Positions 33,570 to 41,010 of a stretch of DNA of 42,691 nt are shown here, in pieces. The notes under the pieces were generated by a model. The model saw only the letters and a list, made by a program, of their open reading frames with translations. It made no database searches and had not been told where the DNA came from. Every line of letters begins with the position of its first letter. Positions within the stretch are counted from its first letter, which is position 1. The translations under genes and the position numbers were made by a program. The stretch is from JAAZPG01 sp012797375 (GTDB lineage: Bacteria; Acidobacteriota; Aminicenantia; Aminicenantales; UBA4085): the NCBI GenBank assembly GCA_937868205.1, contig CALMMC010000036.1, positions 1-42,691 on the forward strand. The letters are read 5' to 3'.

Positions 33570-33598
33570 ATCATATCGAAGCCCTCCGCCGCGGTCAA
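33570..33598 (-). promoter_or_regulatory. Sigma70 promoter of the peptide transporter gene
   Basis: On the minus strand TTGACC (33593-33598) and TATGAT (33570-33575) are 17 bases apart, about 45 bases before the ATG. The -35 box falls inside a 15-bp inverted repeat. Confidence 0.65.
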
Positions 33599-33618
33599 CC
33601 GGGACCGCGGCGGAGGGC
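33581..33618. repeat. 15-bp perfect inverted repeat between the P5CDH and POT genes
   Basis: GCCCTCCGCCGCGGT (33581-33595) and its exact complement (33604-33618) flank an 8-base loop. It begins 11 bases after the P5C dehydrogenase stop and covers the -35 box of the transporter promoter. No T-run follows on either strand, so it is not a classical terminator. It could be an mRNA 3'-end hairpin or an operator. Confidence 0.85.
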
Positions 33619-33629
33619 GGCGGCCCGGC

Positions 33630-35261
33630 TTAACGGGCCCGCATGTAAGGATAGGGAAAATCGGCCGGCGGCAGGTAGTTTTCCTTGATCGTCCGGGGGG
33701 AGATCCAGCGCATCAGGTTGTGGCTTCCCCCGGCTTTGTCGTTCGTTCCGGACGCCCGGGATCCGCCGAAGGGTTGAAGACCGACCATGGCCCCGGAGCA
33801 TTTGTCGTTGTAGTAGAAATTGCCGGCCGCGTACCTTAGAATCCGGCAGGCCGTGACCAGGGCGGCCCGGTCGCGGGCGAAGATGGATCCGGTCAGGGCA
33901 TAGGGAGACGTCTCATCGCAGATTTTCAAGGTGTCTTCGTAGCGATCGTCCGGATAGGGGTAGACCGTCAGGACGGGGCCGAAGATTTCCTCTTCCATGG
34001 TCGTCAGATGGGGATCGTCGGTCTCGATGATCGTCGGCTGGATGAAATATCCCGTGCTCTTGTCGCCCTCGCCGCCGGCGATGATCTTCGCCCGGGGGGT
34101 TTTCTTGGCCAGGGAGATGTATCCCATGATCGAATCGAAGGCTTTTTCGTCGATCACCGCGTTGACGAAGCAATCGAAATCGCGGACGTCGCCGACCTTG
34201 ATCCGGCTCAGCATGCCCAGCATCTTCTCCTTGATTTCGGGCCAAAGGGACAAGGGAATGTACGCCCGGGAACAGGCGGAGCATTTTTGCCCCTGGTATT
34301 CGAACGCCCCCCGGATCAAGGCCGTCGCAGCCTGATCAGTATCGGCCGAATGGTGGATGAAAATGAAATCCTTTCCGCCCGTCTCGCCGATGAGCTTGGG
34401 GTAGGACCGGTAGCGCTCGAGGTTCCCGGAGACGGTCTTCCACAATCCGTTGAAGGTGGCGTTGGATCCGGTGAAGTGAATGCCAGCCAAGTCCTTCGAG
34501 CCCAAGGTCACGCCGCTGATGACCGCGCCGGAACCGGGGAGGAAGTTCACCACGCCGTCCGGCAGGCCGGCTTCCCGGTAGACCTGCATCAGGTAATAAT
34601 TGGACAGAACCGCGGTGGTGGCCGGCTTCCAAACGGTCGTGTTGCCCATCAGGACCGGGGTCATGTTGAGGTTCGAGCCGATGGCCGTGAAATTGAAGGG
34701 CGTGACCGTGAAGACGAAGCCTTCCAGCGGCCGGTACTCCATCCGGTTCATCTGTTCCGGCGTGGACAGGGGTTGTTCGTTGTAGATTTCCGAGATGAAA
34801 TAGGAATTGAACCGGAGAAAGTCCACGGTCTCGCAGCAGGAATCGATTTCAGCTTGGAAGATGTTCTTTCCCTGTCCCAGCATGGTCGCGGCGTTGATCG
34901 TGTAGCGGTATTTTTCGGAAATCAACCGGGCGGCCTTCAGGGTGACGGCCGCCCGCTCGAGCCAGGATAGATTCATCCAGTGTTCCCTGGCCCGGCAGGC
35001 GGCCTCGACCGCCTGTTGCACCTCGGCCGGCCCGACCGCATGAAACCGGGCCAAGACATGGCCGTGATCACAGGGCATCACGACGTCGCGTGTTTCGCCG
35101 GTCCGGACTTCCCGGCCGTCGATGATGGCCGGGATATCGACCACGGTGGAGACCTGGCGTTCAAGCTCCTTGACCAGCGCCTTCCGTTCCGGCGAGCCGT
35201 CCAGGTAATCCAAGACCGGCTCGTTTCGGGGAATGGAGAAATTAACGATCGCGTTGTTCAA
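33630..35261 (-). CDS. Delta-1-pyrroline-5-carboxylate (L-glutamate semialdehyde) dehydrogenase
   Basis: A 543-residue NAD-dependent aldehyde dehydrogenase that oxidises glutamate-gamma-semialdehyde to glutamate, the last step of proline, arginine and ornithine breakdown. The catalytic Cys327 is in EYQGQKCSACSRAY and the general base Glu293 in IGETGGKD. The cofactor loop is FTGS (263-266), and VTPFNFTAIGSNLN and PFGGSRASGTNDKAGG are diagnostic of the stand-alone P5CDH group related to eukaryotic ALDH4A1. No proline dehydrogenase domain is fused and no putA/prodh lies nearby. The gene is preceded by an unusual structured leader with a terminator. Confidence 0.93.
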   Translation of the reverse strand: MNNAIVNFSIPRNEPVLDYLDGSPERKALVKELERQVSTVVDIPAIIDGREVRTGETRDVVMPCDHGHVLARFHAVGPAEVQQAVEAACRAREHWMNLSWLERAAVTLKAARLISEKYRYTINAATMLGQGKNIFQAEIDSCCETVDFLRFNSYFISEIYNEQPLSTPEQMNRMEYRPLEGFVFTVTPFNFTAIGSNLNMTPVLMGNTTVWKPATTAVLSNYYLMQVYREAGLPDGVVNFLPGSGAVISGVTLGSKDLAGIHFTGSNATFNGLWKTVSGNLERYRSYPKLIGETGGKDFIFIHHSADTDQAATALIRGAFEYQGQKCSACSRAYIPLSLWPEIKEKMLGMLSRIKVGDVRDFDCFVNAVIDEKAFDSIMGYISLAKKTPRAKIIAGGEGDKSTGYFIQPTIIETDDPHLTTMEEEIFGPVLTVYPYPDDRYEDTLKICDETSPYALTGSIFARDRAALVTACRILRYAAGNFYYNDKCSGAMVGLQPFGGSRASGTNDKAGGSHNLMRWISPRTIKENYLPPADFPYPYMRAR

Positions 35262-35298
35262 TACACCCTCTCCTTATTGAATTATGATCCCCGATCAG

Positions 35299-35336
35299 AA
35301 AAAAAAAGACCCTTTTCCCGGAGAGAAAAGGGTCTT
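35299..35336 (-). terminator. Intrinsic terminator upstream of the P5CDH gene
   Basis: On the minus strand a perfect 11-12 bp stem (AAGACCCTTTT with AAAAGGGTCTT on the plus strand, 35306-35316 and 35326-35336) is followed by a run of nine T's (35307-35299). It lies only about 37 bases before the P5CDH start codon, so transcripts from the upstream promoter should stop before that gene unless the hairpin is prevented from forming. Confidence 0.9.
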
Positions 35337-35481
35337 GCGGACGCCGAGGCGGCGTCCCTCTTTCTCTCCTTTCCAAACACGGGAGGCCGAGCCGTTTCCA
35401 GCCCGACCCTTGTCCGCCGCGGAGCGGAACCGTCCCGCCTTCGTGACAACGTCGTGTTTTAGAAGGACGGGATCGGAGATC
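35299..35481 (-). ncRNA. Structured leader RNA or small RNA ahead of the P5CDH gene
   Basis: About 180 nt lie between a TTGACA promoter and the intrinsic terminator, with almost every segment paired. In transcript order: a stem CCGTCC/GGACGG with a large loop (35470-35430); a small stem CCGC-type hairpin (35430-35412); a 10-bp stem closed by a GAAA tetraloop with three G-U pairs (35408-35385); an 8-bp stem GGACGCCG/CGGCGTCC with a 3-base loop (35357-35339); then the terminator. A purine-rich linker (GGAAAGGAGAGAAAGAGG) separates two stems. It codes for no plausible protein, and I do not recognise a known riboswitch or RNA family. It could be a terminating riboswitch-like leader of the P5CDH gene or a free-standing small RNA. 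Confidence 0.6.
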
Positions 35482-35487
35482 GAATCC

Positions 35488-35516
35488 ATTCTTACCGATT
35501 AAATGGAGGTTGTCAA
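35488..35516 (-). promoter_or_regulatory. Promoter of the structured leader
   Basis: On the minus strand a perfect -35 TTGACA (35511-35516) is followed after 17 bases by AAGAAT (35488-35493). Transcription would start near 35481, about 220 bases before the P5CDH start codon and 145 bases before the terminator hairpin. Confidence 0.6.
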
Positions 35517-35617
35517 TCCTTTGAAGGCCCCATGACGAATTGCGAGGTGAAAAAAGGGGAAGTGCGGGAAGATTTTCGATGGCGCGATTCGCCCCCCTTT
35601 TTTTGGGAGGAATCTCG

Positions 35618-35626
35618 TGTTACGAT
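35618..35626 (+). promoter_or_regulatory. Candidate extended -10 promoter of nikR
   Basis: TGTTACGAT is a TG-N-TACGAT element 29 bases ahead of the nikR ATG. A T-run and no clear -35 precede it. No NikR-type GTATGA...TCATAC operator is visible. Confidence 0.4.
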
Positions 35627-35655
35627 TAAAAAGAGCGTGCTCCCGGAGGACGAAC

Positions 35656-36072
35656 ATGAGCGATCTTATCCGTTTCGGCGTGTCGCTGGAGAAGGGACTT
35701 CTGGCCAAGTTCGACAAATCGATCCGCAAGCGCGGGTGGGCCAGCCGGTCCGAGGCTCTGCGCGACCTGATCCGGGCCGAGCTCGTCCGGCGGGAATGGG
35801 AGGAAGGGGAGGAGGTCGCCGGAGCCGTGACCCTCATTTACGACCATCACCGCCGGGACATGCTCGAGCGGCTGACCGACCTTCAGCACGACTACCACCG
35901 TCAGGTTCTATCCACCCTCCATGTCCACTTGGATCACGACCATTGCCTGGAAATCATCGCCGTCAAGGGAAAGCCGTCCGAAATCCAGAAGCTGGCCGAC
36001 ACCCTTCGGACGATTCCGGGCGTCAAGCACGGCACGCTGACGATGTCGGCGACCGGGCGGAATCTCGGCTGA
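35656..36072 (+). CDS. nikR: NikR-family nickel-responsive transcriptional regulator
   Basis: A 138-residue tetrameric repressor with an N-terminal ribbon-helix-helix DNA-binding domain (LIRFGVSLEKGLLAKFDKSI, ASRSEALRDLIR) and a C-terminal ACT-like metal domain. The four nickel ligands of E. coli NikR (H76, H87, H89, C95) are matched by H78, H89, H91 and C97 in QHDYHRQVLSTLHVHLDHDHC. GGAGG sits six bases before ATG 35656. The GTG at 35617 in the same frame overlaps the promoter and is rejected. No nickel transporter or hydrogenase genes are adjacent, so its targets lie elsewhere. Confidence 0.93.
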   Translation: MSDLIRFGVSLEKGLLAKFDKSIRKRGWASRSEALRDLIRAELVRREWEEGEEVAGAVTLIYDHHRRDMLERLTDLQHDYHRQVLSTLHVHLDHDHCLEIIAVKGKPSEIQKLADTLRTIPGVKHGTLTMSATGRNLG

Positions 36073-36075
36073 GAT

Positions 36076-36378
36076 TCACTCCCCGAGCCCGATCCGGGTC
36101 GCCCCGGCCATGATCTCATCGCCGGCGCAGAGCGCCGCCTCCGAAACCCGCTCGCCCCGGACATACGTCCCGTTGGTGCTGTCGAGATCGCGGATCCGGA
36201 AGCCGCCGGGGCCGGCGATATCCTCGTCGATCAGCGTCTTGCCGGTGACTTTTCCCGTCCCGCCCGGATCTAGAATCTTTTTCGCCTCGGCGCCGGGCAT
36301 GCCCATCATGTGAAAAGGAGCGGTCATGTCGGCCATGATATGGGCGAGGCAGGAGGCCGCACGGCGATGGTGTTCCAT
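36076..36378 (-). CDS. Short FHA-domain protein (half-domain)
   Basis: A 100-residue protein. Its second half matches the C-terminal part of an FHA phosphothreonine-binding domain: FRIRDLDSTNGTYVRGERV and then GDEIMAGATRIGLGE. The N-terminal half (MEHHRRAASCLAHIMADM...) lacks the usual GR...I...D...(S)R-H core, so the phosphate-binding Arg and Ser-x-x-His are missing or very divergent. It may be a relic, or part of a conserved short family in which the N-terminal helix has another role. It converges on nikR with 3 bases between the stops. It has its own promoter and a GGAGG ribosome site, which argues it is expressed. Confidence 0.7.
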   Translation of the reverse strand: MEHHRRAASCLAHIMADMTAPFHMMGMPGAEAKKILDPGGTGKVTGKTLIDEDIAGPGGFRIRDLDSTNGTYVRGERVSEAALCAGDEIMAGATRIGLGE

Positions 36379-36401
36379 GCTCCCTTCCTCCTGTGAACGG
36401 G

Positions 36402-36431
36402 AAAATAATCCCGCCGGCGAGCGCGTGTCAA
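36402..36431 (-). promoter_or_regulatory. Candidate promoter of the FHA gene
   Basis: On the minus strand TTGACA (36426-36431) and TATTTT (36402-36407) are 18 bases apart, about 25 bases before the ATG. Confidence 0.5.
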
Positions 36432-36513
36432 TCCGCTCTTCTTGATCGCCGCGCCGGTTATGTCGAGGACGATCCGCGGGCCGGAGTCCGGATTTCCGTC
36501 CGTCTTTTAAGGC

Positions 36514-38655
36514 TTAAGGCGTTCGGGGGAGGTAGATTTTCTGGACATATTCCTGGACCATCCGGCGGGTGTTGAACCGGGGACTCAGGCCGGCCATCGC
36601 CCGCCGGATCATTTTGATCCAGCGGCGGGGAAGGCCGGCGGAATCCCGGTCATAGAACGTCGGGACGACCTCCTCGGTCAATACCCGGAGAAGGTTCGCG
36701 GCGTCCCAGCGGTCCTGCTCGGCGGGATCGGCGGGATGGGAATCGGCGCCGATGGCGAAGCCGTTCCCTCCGTCGTAGGCTTCCCGCCACCAGCCGTCCA
36801 GGATGCTCAGGTTCAGGGCGCCGTGGGCGGCGCTTTTCATCCCGCTCGTCCCGGAAGCCTCCAGCGGCCGGCGGGGGTTGTTGAGCCAGACATCGCAGCC
36901 GGAGATCATCGCCCGGGCGACTTCAATGTCATAGTTTTCCAGGAAAACCAGGGACCCGGCCAGCGGCGAATGCTTGCTGAGGTGGATGATCTTCTGGATG
37001 AGGCGCTTGCCCTCCTCGTCGCGGGGATGAGCTTTGCCGGAAAAAACGAATTGGACCGGATGCAGAGCGTCTTTGGCCATCCCGACGATCGCGTCCAGGT
37101 CGTCAAACAAGAGGGTCATGCGCTTGTAGGAGGCGGCCCGGCGGCCGAAACCGATCGTCAGGGCTTCCGGGTTGAGAGTCAGGTCGGAGGGAAGGTATTC
37201 TCCCGGTCCAAACCGGCGGTTTTGAATGTAGAGACGGTGCCGGCAGAATTCAATCAGGTCGCGCCGCAGGACGGTCCGGAAGGCCCACAGCTCCTCGTCG
37301 GACACGAAGGCGGCGTCTTCGGCTTTCGCCCAGAACGATGGGGCGTCGGCCTGCTCCGGCCAATCGTTTCCGCCCCGGCGCTTCCAGAACCGCCATGTTT
37401 TCGGCGTCATCCAGGACAGGAGATGGACGCCGTTGGTGATGTGGCCGATGGGGACGTCCTCCTCCGCCCGGTCGGGCCACAGGGGCCGCCACATGGACCG
37501 GCTGACTCCGCCGTGAAGCTCGCTGACGCCGTTGGCCGCCCGGGTGGTTTTTAATGCCAGGACCGTCAAGCAGAACGGCTCGGCGTCATTGTCCGGATTG
37601 ATCCGTCCCAGGCCGATGACCTGCTTCCGGTTCTGCTTGAATCCCTGGAGGTATTTTGCGGCCGCGTATTCCAGGAAATCCACGCTGAAGCGGTCGTGTC
37701 CCGCCTCCACCGAGGTGTGGGTCGTGAAGACGCATTCCTGCCGGGTGGCGGCCAGGGCGTCCTCAAAGGATCGGCCGGCGGCTATCTTTTCCCGGATGAG
37801 CTCCAGCGCCAGGAAAGCCGCATGTCCTTCGTTCATGTGAAAAACGGAGGGATCGAGTCCCAAGATCCGCAGCAGGCGCACGCCGCCGATGCCCAGCAGA
37901 AGCTCCTGGAGAATCCGGTTCGTGTTGTCCCCGCCGTAGACATGGCGGGTCAGGTCGCGGACGATCGTGTCGTTTTCCGGCAGGTCGGAGTCGATCAGAT
38001 AGACGGGGATGCGGCCGACATTGAGGCGCCAGGCCCGGAACCTGACGAGGCCGGGAGCCAGGGCCAGGGAGGGAACGATGGGATGCCCGCTTTCATCGAG
38101 GACGGGATCCAGCGGGAGATGAAGAGGATCGAGGATGGAGTGGGACTCAACCTGCCAATTTTCATGATTGAAGGATTGGCGGAAATAGCCCTCCCGGTAA
38201 AAGAGCCCGAGGCCGACGTATCCGATTCCGAGGTCGGAGGCCGATTTCGCGTGATCGGCCGAGAGGATGCCCAGTCCCCCGGCGGCGATGGGGAGGGATT
38301 CATGGAAGCCGTATTCGGCGCTGAAATAGGCGACGGGCCGGTCGCGGAGGGGGGCGGCGTTGGCGTTTCCCCACGTCCGTTCCTCAAGCATGTAAAGCTC
38401 GAACGCATTCAAGACGGCCCGGACCCGGGATTCGAAAAGGGGATCCTGGAGGCGGGCCCGGAGCTCGGCCGGGGAGACCTCGCGCATGACCTCGACCGGA
38501 TTGTGCTGGAAATACCTCCAGGCGTGGGGGGACAGCTCCTCGAAAACCGCCTGGGCGTCTTGGTTCCAGGTCCACCATAGATTGCGGGACAGCCGGTTCA
38601 GGCCGGCCGCCAGGATCGATGTCCGCGTGTGGCCGTTTGAATGATTCACAAACAT
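36514..38655 (-). CDS. glgP: Alpha-glucan (glycogen/maltodextrin) phosphorylase
   Basis: A 713-residue GT35 phosphorylase, releasing glucose-1-phosphate from alpha-1,4-glucans in the cytoplasm. It belongs to the shorter bacterial/archaeal group with the N-terminal DUF3417 segment (LSRNLWWTWNQDAQAVFEEL). The active-site entrance region is VAYFSAEYGFHESLPIAAGGLG, and the conserved HMNEGHAAF and TTHTSVEAGHD blocks follow. Pyridoxal phosphate binds Lys607 in EASGTSGMKSAAHGALNLS; the residue before Gly is His where most relatives have Asn. Transcribed alone from a good promoter. It would feed glucose-1-phosphate to the phosphohexomutase at 20.4 kb. Confidence 0.93.
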   Translation of the reverse strand: MFVNHSNGHTRTSILAAGLNRLSRNLWWTWNQDAQAVFEELSPHAWRYFQHNPVEVMREVSPAELRARLQDPLFESRVRAVLNAFELYMLEERTWGNANAAPLRDRPVAYFSAEYGFHESLPIAAGGLGILSADHAKSASDLGIGYVGLGLFYREGYFRQSFNHENWQVESHSILDPLHLPLDPVLDESGHPIVPSLALAPGLVRFRAWRLNVGRIPVYLIDSDLPENDTIVRDLTRHVYGGDNTNRILQELLLGIGGVRLLRILGLDPSVFHMNEGHAAFLALELIREKIAAGRSFEDALAATRQECVFTTHTSVEAGHDRFSVDFLEYAAAKYLQGFKQNRKQVIGLGRINPDNDAEPFCLTVLALKTTRAANGVSELHGGVSRSMWRPLWPDRAEEDVPIGHITNGVHLLSWMTPKTWRFWKRRGGNDWPEQADAPSFWAKAEDAAFVSDEELWAFRTVLRRDLIEFCRHRLYIQNRRFGPGEYLPSDLTLNPEALTIGFGRRAASYKRMTLLFDDLDAIVGMAKDALHPVQFVFSGKAHPRDEEGKRLIQKIIHLSKHSPLAGSLVFLENYDIEVARAMISGCDVWLNNPRRPLEASGTSGMKSAAHGALNLSILDGWWREAYDGGNGFAIGADSHPADPAEQDRWDAANLLRVLTEEVVPTFYDRDSAGLPRRWIKMIRRAMAGLSPRFNTRRMVQEYVQKIYLPRTP

Positions 38656-38699
38656 CCCGTTCTCCCGGGGCGCTTCGCCCGCGCCGAAAAACGGCGACT

Positions 38700-38728
38700 A
38701 TCATAGCCCGTCCCCCCGTTCCTTTCAA
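38700..38728 (-). promoter_or_regulatory. Sigma70 promoter of the glucan phosphorylase gene
   Basis: On the minus strand TTGAAA (38723-38728) and TATGAT (38700-38705) are 17 bases apart. The leader to ATG 38655 is about 38 bases. Confidence 0.75.
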
Positions 38729-38797
38729 GGGGATCCGGTTGCGCCCGCCGGGATTCCGGTTGTTTTCCGACGGGGGGGAATATGGTACAAAGGGGAC

Positions 38798-39349
38798 GTG
38801 AAAATCCAAAAAACGCGTCCAAGCAAATCCGCGGATGCTTCCCCCCGCGCCGGCCGGGGGACGGCGCGGAAGCCCCAGGCCGGGCCCGACAAGCGCTTTA
38901 TGAGAATCGCCGTCCAGGACGCCCGGCGGGGCTTTCGGCGGGGCGACGGGGGACCGTTCGGCGCCGTCGTCGTCATCGACGGTCGGATCGTCGGCCGGGG
39001 GTGGAATCGCGTTCTCGTCACCCGCGACCCCACGGCTCACGCCGAGATCGTGGCCATCCGCCGGGCGTCGCGGCGGCTCGGCCGCTATGATCTTTCCGAC
39101 GCCGTCCTTTACGCGACCTGCGAACCCTGCCCGATGTGCCTGGCGGCGATTCATTGGGCCCGGATCCGGACGTGTTATTTCGGCTGCACGACCCGGGACG
39201 CCGCCCGAATCGGTTTCGACGACAAGATGATCTATGAATCCTGCGGCCGGCTCGTCCGTTCTTGGGTCACGTCCGTCCCGTTTCTCCGGGAGGAGTGCCT
39301 GCCGCTGTTCGAGGAATGGAGGGGGCGTTCCGACCGGGTCGTCTATTGA
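38798..39349 (+). CDS. Guanine deaminase (cytidine-deaminase fold)
   Basis: A 183-residue zinc deaminase that converts guanine to xanthine. The zinc ligands and proton shuttle are H81-A-E83 (DPTAHAE) and P-C111-x-x-C114 (CEPCPMC). The downstream block AAIHWARIRTCYFGCTTRDAARIGFDD follows the guanine deaminase pattern of B. subtilis GuaD rather than tRNA adenosine deaminase TadA. The start is GTG at 38798 with AGGGG just ahead. The first ~32 residues (Lys, Arg and Ser rich) extend beyond the usual 155-residue enzyme. An ATG at codon 35 would cut into the first helix, so I keep the GTG. Confidence 0.85.
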   Translation: MKIQKTRPSKSADASPRAGRGTARKPQAGPDKRFMRIAVQDARRGFRRGDGGPFGAVVVIDGRIVGRGWNRVLVTRDPTAHAEIVAIRRASRRLGRYDLSDAVLYATCEPCPMCLAAIHWARIRTCYFGCTTRDAARIGFDDKMIYESCGRLVRSWVTSVPFLREECLPLFEEWRGRSDRVVY

Positions 39350-39367
39350 GGGGCTGCATTTCCGGGC

Positions 39368-40945
39368 TCAGGCCCGGTCGTCGTTTTCCGTTTTCCGGCG
39401 CTTTTCCTCGTACATCCGCTTGTCCGCCCGGGCCAACAAATCCTCGATGGTCGAAGGATTCTCGGGGTCATACCCGGCCACCCCGGAGCTGAAGGACAGG
39501 GTGAACGGGCAGATCCCGGAGCGGTTGAACTCCGAGATTTTTTCGTGAAAACGACTGAGGGAAGACTTCAGGCCTTGGATGGACGAGGCGATCGGAAAGA
39601 CGGCGAATTCATCGCCTCCGAGGCGGCTTTTCACGTCGGAGCTCCGGAAAACCGATTTGATGATCTCGGCCGCGCGGACGATGGCCTCGTCGCCCGTGGC
39701 ATGGCCGAACGTGTCGTTGATCTGCTTGAGGTTGTCCATGTCCAGGAAGAGCAAGTGCATCCGGGTTTTATTCCGGGCGGAGAGATTGAGGTATTCCCGG
39801 CCGATGGTCAGGAATCCCCGCCGGTTGTACAGCCCCGTCAGGGGGTCTTCCAGGGAATCCGACTCGAGGCGTTGGATGAGATCGCGCCTCTCCTCGTTGT
39901 AATCGTGAAGGGATTCGAGCATTCCGTTAATGGAAACGGCCAATCCGGAAATTTCGTCTCCGCCCTCCACCGGGACAGGACCGGGACGGTCGGTGTCGGA
40001 ATCGATCGTCTTGACGACGGCCGCCAGCCGGGACAGGCGGGCCACGACCATTTTATCGATGACCACGGCGCTGAGGATCATCATCAGCAAGACGGCCCCC
40101 ACGAATACTCCGGCAAAGAGGGTCCAACTCCGGTTGAATAGGGCGTTAAGAAGGCGGGGCGCATCGAAGGACATCACCAGGGCCGGAGCGCCGCCGGGAT
40201 CCCGGACCTGCACAAGGCCTGAGATCGTGTCCTCGGAGACGGCCCGAACGGCCGTCGTGAACCTGTTCGTGCCGGCGTCCAGGGCGGCCTTGACGCCGTC
40301 GGGCAGGCCGATCTTCATGGTCGGCAGGCGCCTGAGAGGGAGATTCGCGATCCGGCCGAGCTGTTCCATGAACGTGCCGTCGATCTTCCGGGCGACGATC
40401 AGAAGCCCGTCGCCGAAGGCGTTCGGCGGGTGTTTCAGGGAAGGGTGGACGACGACGAGATGCGGGATCTTCTCGAAGGCGAGAATCACGCTGAAATCCT
40501 CGGCCGGGGACAGGGTTTCCCGCAGCGGCTTGATCATGTCAAGCCGCGCTTGAAAATCGGTTGGGACAGCCCGCTCTCCGCCGGATTTCCGGTCGAACAT
40601 CCGGGCCTGGAGGACGCGTCCGGACGGATCCGCGCAGGCGATGATGTCGCACTGGTTGATGAGGAAAACCGAAGCGACCTTGTGGGAGTCCAGGCTTCTA
40701 TTCCGGGCGGGATCGAGGATTTCCGCGGCGTCGGCCCGGAAGGATTCGGACTCGGTGAAGGCGACGAAGCCGTTCTCCTCCTCCTCGAAAAGCGTGATGA
40801 CGCGTTTGATGTCCGTCCGCACCGTGGATTCCTCTTGGACACGGACCTGTTCTTTCATCACGCGGCGCCCGAAAACTTGAATCAGGGCGATGAAAAGCAG
40901 CATCGAGACGCCCAGGACAAAGGCCAGCTTGCTGCGGATGGTCAT
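39368..40945 (-). CDS. Membrane-bound diguanylate cyclase with CHASE4-like sensor
   Basis: A 525-residue signalling enzyme that makes cyclic di-GMP from two GTP. Two membrane helices (residues ~7-25 and ~272-296) frame a ~245-residue periplasmic sensor of the CHASE4 type. A HAMP-like linker follows, then the GGDEF domain, with the active site GGDEF at 443-447 and an intact product-inhibition site R434-x-x-D437. The DPLTGLYNRRGF entry motif is present. No phosphodiesterase domain is fused. It may influence the type IV pili encoded at 13-19 kb, but only general knowledge supports that. It converges on the deaminase gene with 18 bases between the stops. Confidence 0.92.
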   Translation of the reverse strand: MTIRSKLAFVLGVSMLLFIALIQVFGRRVMKEQVRVQEESTVRTDIKRVITLFEEEENGFVAFTESESFRADAAEILDPARNRSLDSHKVASVFLINQCDIIACADPSGRVLQARMFDRKSGGERAVPTDFQARLDMIKPLRETLSPAEDFSVILAFEKIPHLVVVHPSLKHPPNAFGDGLLIVARKIDGTFMEQLGRIANLPLRRLPTMKIGLPDGVKAALDAGTNRFTTAVRAVSEDTISGLVQVRDPGGAPALVMSFDAPRLLNALFNRSWTLFAGVFVGAVLLMMILSAVVIDKMVVARLSRLAAVVKTIDSDTDRPGPVPVEGGDEISGLAVSINGMLESLHDYNEERRDLIQRLESDSLEDPLTGLYNRRGFLTIGREYLNLSARNKTRMHLLFLDMDNLKQINDTFGHATGDEAIVRAAEIIKSVFRSSDVKSRLGGDEFAVFPIASSIQGLKSSLSRFHEKISEFNRSGICPFTLSFSSGVAGYDPENPSTIEDLLARADKRMYEEKRRKTENDDRA

Positions 40946-41010
40946 GAATGCGCGTCTTTCAGTTCCCAGGACGGACGGACCGAACCGCCCCTTTCCGGCC
41001 CGGGCCCTCC

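Noticed and set aside
35412..35445. Possible T-box motif (GGGACGGTTCCGC) in the P5CDH leader
   Set aside because: It needs a base insertion to resemble AGGGUGGNACCGCG, no specifier stem is visible and the downstream gene is not an amino-acid synthesis, transport or tRNA ligase gene.
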